Shown here: positions 6,314 through 7,823 of the stretch, one piece after another
Layout of the letters: every line of letters starts with the position of its first letter
How positions within the stretch are numbered: position 1 is the first letter of the stretch
DNA from: Alteromonadaceae bacterium
Lineage (GTDB): Bacteria; Pseudomonadota; Gammaproteobacteria; Pseudomonadales; Oleiphilaceae
Assembly (NCBI GenBank): GCA_013393545.1
Contig: JABXHG010000338.1
Coordinates: 1-7,823 of the forward strand
Length of the DNA stretch: 7,823 nt
Direction: 5' to 3'
Notes under the pieces: generated by a model
What the model was told of the DNA's origin: nothing
The model's database searches: none
The model's input: only the letters and a program-made list of their open reading frames with translations
Position numbers and translations under genes: made by a program

Positions 6314-7743
6314 GAACCATAATGATATGGTTGACTACTCTCGTCGTTTCCGTTGGCTTATTTGTCTCAGGAGTCATAGCAAATTGGCTACACAACCAGC
6401 TTAATGATTCATTAGCCGAGCCAAACCAACTGTTTACTCAGTGGTTTCTGCCAGGCCCGGCTGTAATGATATTATTTGTAATCATTGCACTGACATCAAT
6501 AGTGATGATTCGGCGTCAATTTACCTCACAGCATAGCCAGATAGTCCAGGTGCTGAAGTCACTAATTAACCGGGATACCAGTCTGAGCCATGCCAACGCG
6601 CCAAACATTCAGCCCTTATTAACAAAAGTACAAGAAGAACTGGCCCGCAGTCGGGATGCTGCAGAAATTCAGGCCAATTACCTTAAGGCCCTTATTGCAC
6701 AACTGGATATTGCGGTACTTGAAGTCACCGACGAAGGGCACATTGACCAATCTAATCCAGCGGCAGAACGTTTACTCGGGTTAAGCTTTATTCGTGCCTG
6801 GCAAGAAACGCTTTCCGGCAATGACATATCGACCACTGAAAACTCAATGCCAACGCCAAGAGCCCGCCAAGATGTAGAGAATACTCAAGAACAGCACAAT
6901 ATCGGCAATCTGCGCAAGCTTCTGCAGCAACATAAAACAAGCAGCCGCGGCGAGCTCATCTGGCACTACCCTAACCAAAAAGAAACCTTTATCTACACCC
7001 TTATTCAGAGCTTTAATCAAGGTAAGCAACGCACCCTACTCACTTTGCAAAGTATTGAAAAGCAGCTAGTTGCGCACGAGGTGAAAGCCCACCAGCAATT
7101 GGTTAAAGTGCTTACTCACGAAATTGCAAACTCCATTGCCCCCATGGTGTCACTAACTCAAAGTGCAGAAAGCATCAGTGCTGACATGCTAAACAACGGT
7201 GTCAAAGGCAGTGAAGACCTAGTAGAAGCACTGGCCACCGTGAGTCGACGAGGCCAGCATTTAACGCAGTTTATTCAGTCGTTTAAAGCCCTCAGTACCC
7301 CGATTAACGCGCGGCTGGAAGCAACCTATTTGCGACCTCAGGTGGAGGAGGTTTTATTGTTAATGCAAGAGGACTGCGCCAGCGTTAAAGTGATTATTGA
7401 TATTTCTCCAACCTTCGAGGTGATGTTAGATCCGGGATTATTCGAGCAAGTACTGATAAACTTGATTAAGAACGCCTCCGAAGCCACCTTAGGTCAGGCT
7501 CACCGGCAAATCAGATTAGTCGCACAACACATCGATCAGGTTGCCTGTCTTGATATCATCGATAATGGCTCAGGCATTAGCGAACAAGCCTCCACCAGCA
7601 TTTTCGTTCCTTTTTTCACCACTAAATCAGACGGTACCGGCATCGGCCTGCCTCTCGCCCGAGCGTTGATGCTCTCACAGGGTGGCAACCTGTTACTTCT
7701 CAATGAAAACAAACGTGGGCACTTTCGGTGCGTGTTTGGATAA
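6310..7743 (+). CDS. Membrane-bound sensor histidine kinase (NtrY-like)
   Basis: This 477-residue kinase is the presumed partner of the upstream regulator. Two membrane helices (about 5-25 and 49-67) enclose a periplasmic loop of only about 23 residues. A linker and a PAS-like domain (about 120-250; ALIAQLDIAVLEVTDEGHIDQSNPAA at its start, given here by positions 127-152) follow, interrupted by a polar, poorly structured stretch near 170-200. The phosphorylation box is THEIANSIAPM (269-279) with His270. The ATPase domain has the N box NLIKNASEA (384-392), G1 DNGSGI (418-423), F box FVPFFTTK (432-439) and G2 GTGIGL (442-447). The H box has Ser after Asn rather than the more common Pro, a style I associate with NtrY-like kinases paired with such regulators. 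The start codon overlaps the regulator stop (ATGA), implying coupled translation. The small loop suggests sensing within the membrane or through the cytoplasmic PAS rather than binding a periplasmic ligand. Confidence 0.93.
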   Translation: MRTIMIWLTTLVVSVGLFVSGVIANWLHNQLNDSLAEPNQLFTQWFLPGPAVMILFVIIALTSIVMIRRQFTSQHSQIVQVLKSLINRDTSLSHANAPNIQPLLTKVQEELARSRDAAEIQANYLKALIAQLDIAVLEVTDEGHIDQSNPAAERLLGLSFIRAWQETLSGNDISTTENSMPTPRARQDVENTQEQHNIGNLRKLLQQHKTSSRGELIWHYPNQKETFIYTLIQSFNQGKQRTLLTLQSIEKQLVAHEVKAHQQLVKVLTHEIANSIAPMVSLTQSAESISADMLNNGVKGSEDLVEALATVSRRGQHLTQFIQSFKALSTPINARLEATYLRPQVEEVLLLMQEDCASVKVIIDISPTFEVMLDPGLFEQVLINLIKNASEATLGQAHRQIRLVAQHIDQVACLDIIDNGSGISEQASTSIFVPFFTTKSDGTGIGLPLARALMLSQGGNLLLLNENKRGHFRCVFG

Positions 7744-7767
7744 GCGGTTAATAAGAAACCACAAGTC

Positions 7768-7811
7768 ACTGTCCGCGAGATCTTAGCGGACATCCGGACT
7801 GTCCGCGGACA
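7768..7811. promoter_or_regulatory. Cluster of TGTCC/GGACA inverted repeats, probable regulator sites
   Basis: Two perfect inverted repeats lie 25-70 bases after the kinase stop codon. The first is TGTCCGC-N9-GCGGACA (7770-7792). The second is the 12-base palindrome TGTCCGCGGACA (7800-7811). ACTGTCCGCG occurs twice, at 7768 and 7798, a 30-base offset near three helical turns. A small palindrome TCCGGA (7793-7798) sits between them. The core matches the half-sites upstream of the ABC operon. They are best read as binding sites for the same regulator in front of a gene beyond the window. A transcription terminator is less likely because no U run follows. Confidence 0.5.
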
Positions 7812-7823
7812 CTCGTTCTAAGG

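Noticed and set aside
7770..7792. Inverted repeat after the kinase considered as an intrinsic terminator
   Set aside because: The 7-bp stem has a 9-base loop and is followed by UCCGGACUGUCC rather than a U run. The same core recurs as repeats at the ABC promoter, so a protein-binding site fits better.
1..7823. CRISPR arrays, insertion sequences, tRNA genes, phage or defence genes
   Set aside because: No regular repeat-spacer pattern, transposase, terminal inverted repeats, tRNA-like cloverleaf or defence-type protein was seen; the window is almost fully used by the six genes described.

Overview
The window carries a compact gene cluster from a Gram-negative bacterium: a three-gene ABC export operon on the minus strand, diverging from a two-gene sigma-54-type two-component system on the plus strand. 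Base composition is moderate, with AT-rich gaps between genes. The periplasmic adaptor, the MacB/FtsX-type permease and the NtrC-type regulator suggest a gammaproteobacterium, perhaps marine and near the Alteromonadales (Idiomarina or Alteromonas relatives). That placement is an impression from protein style and was not tested.

Layout from left to right: (1) a 60-residue membrane protein of unknown function, minus strand, 26-208. (2) An AT-rich gap, 209-329, with a candidate promoter for the small gene and a hairpin that probably ends the ABC operon. (3) The ABC operon, transcribed right to left: adaptor (3483-4733), ATPase (2734-3471) and a double-length permease (330-2741). The gap between the first two genes is 11 bases, and the last two overlap by 8. 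(4) A divergent control region, 4734-4951. It has a good -24/-12 element facing the ABC operon and two imperfect inverted repeats built on TGTCC about 84 and 108 bases upstream of the predicted start. (5) A sigma-54-dependent response regulator (4952-6313) and a membrane-bound histidine kinase (6310-7743) with an ATGA start/stop overlap. (6) An 80-base right flank with two perfect inverted repeats on the same TGTCC/GGACA core, running to the window edge.

The inferred circuit is as follows. The kinase senses a signal in or near the inner membrane and phosphorylates the regulator at Asp52. The activated regulator binds the TGTCC-type repeats and drives sigma-54 RNA polymerase to make the adaptor, ATPase and permease. 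These form a MacAB-like tripartite pump or envelope-remodelling machine that would need an outer-membrane TolC-like partner encoded elsewhere. The repeats at the right edge suggest a second target operon just beyond the window. The proteins belong to known families. The substrate, the signal and the size of the regulon are what remains undescribed here.
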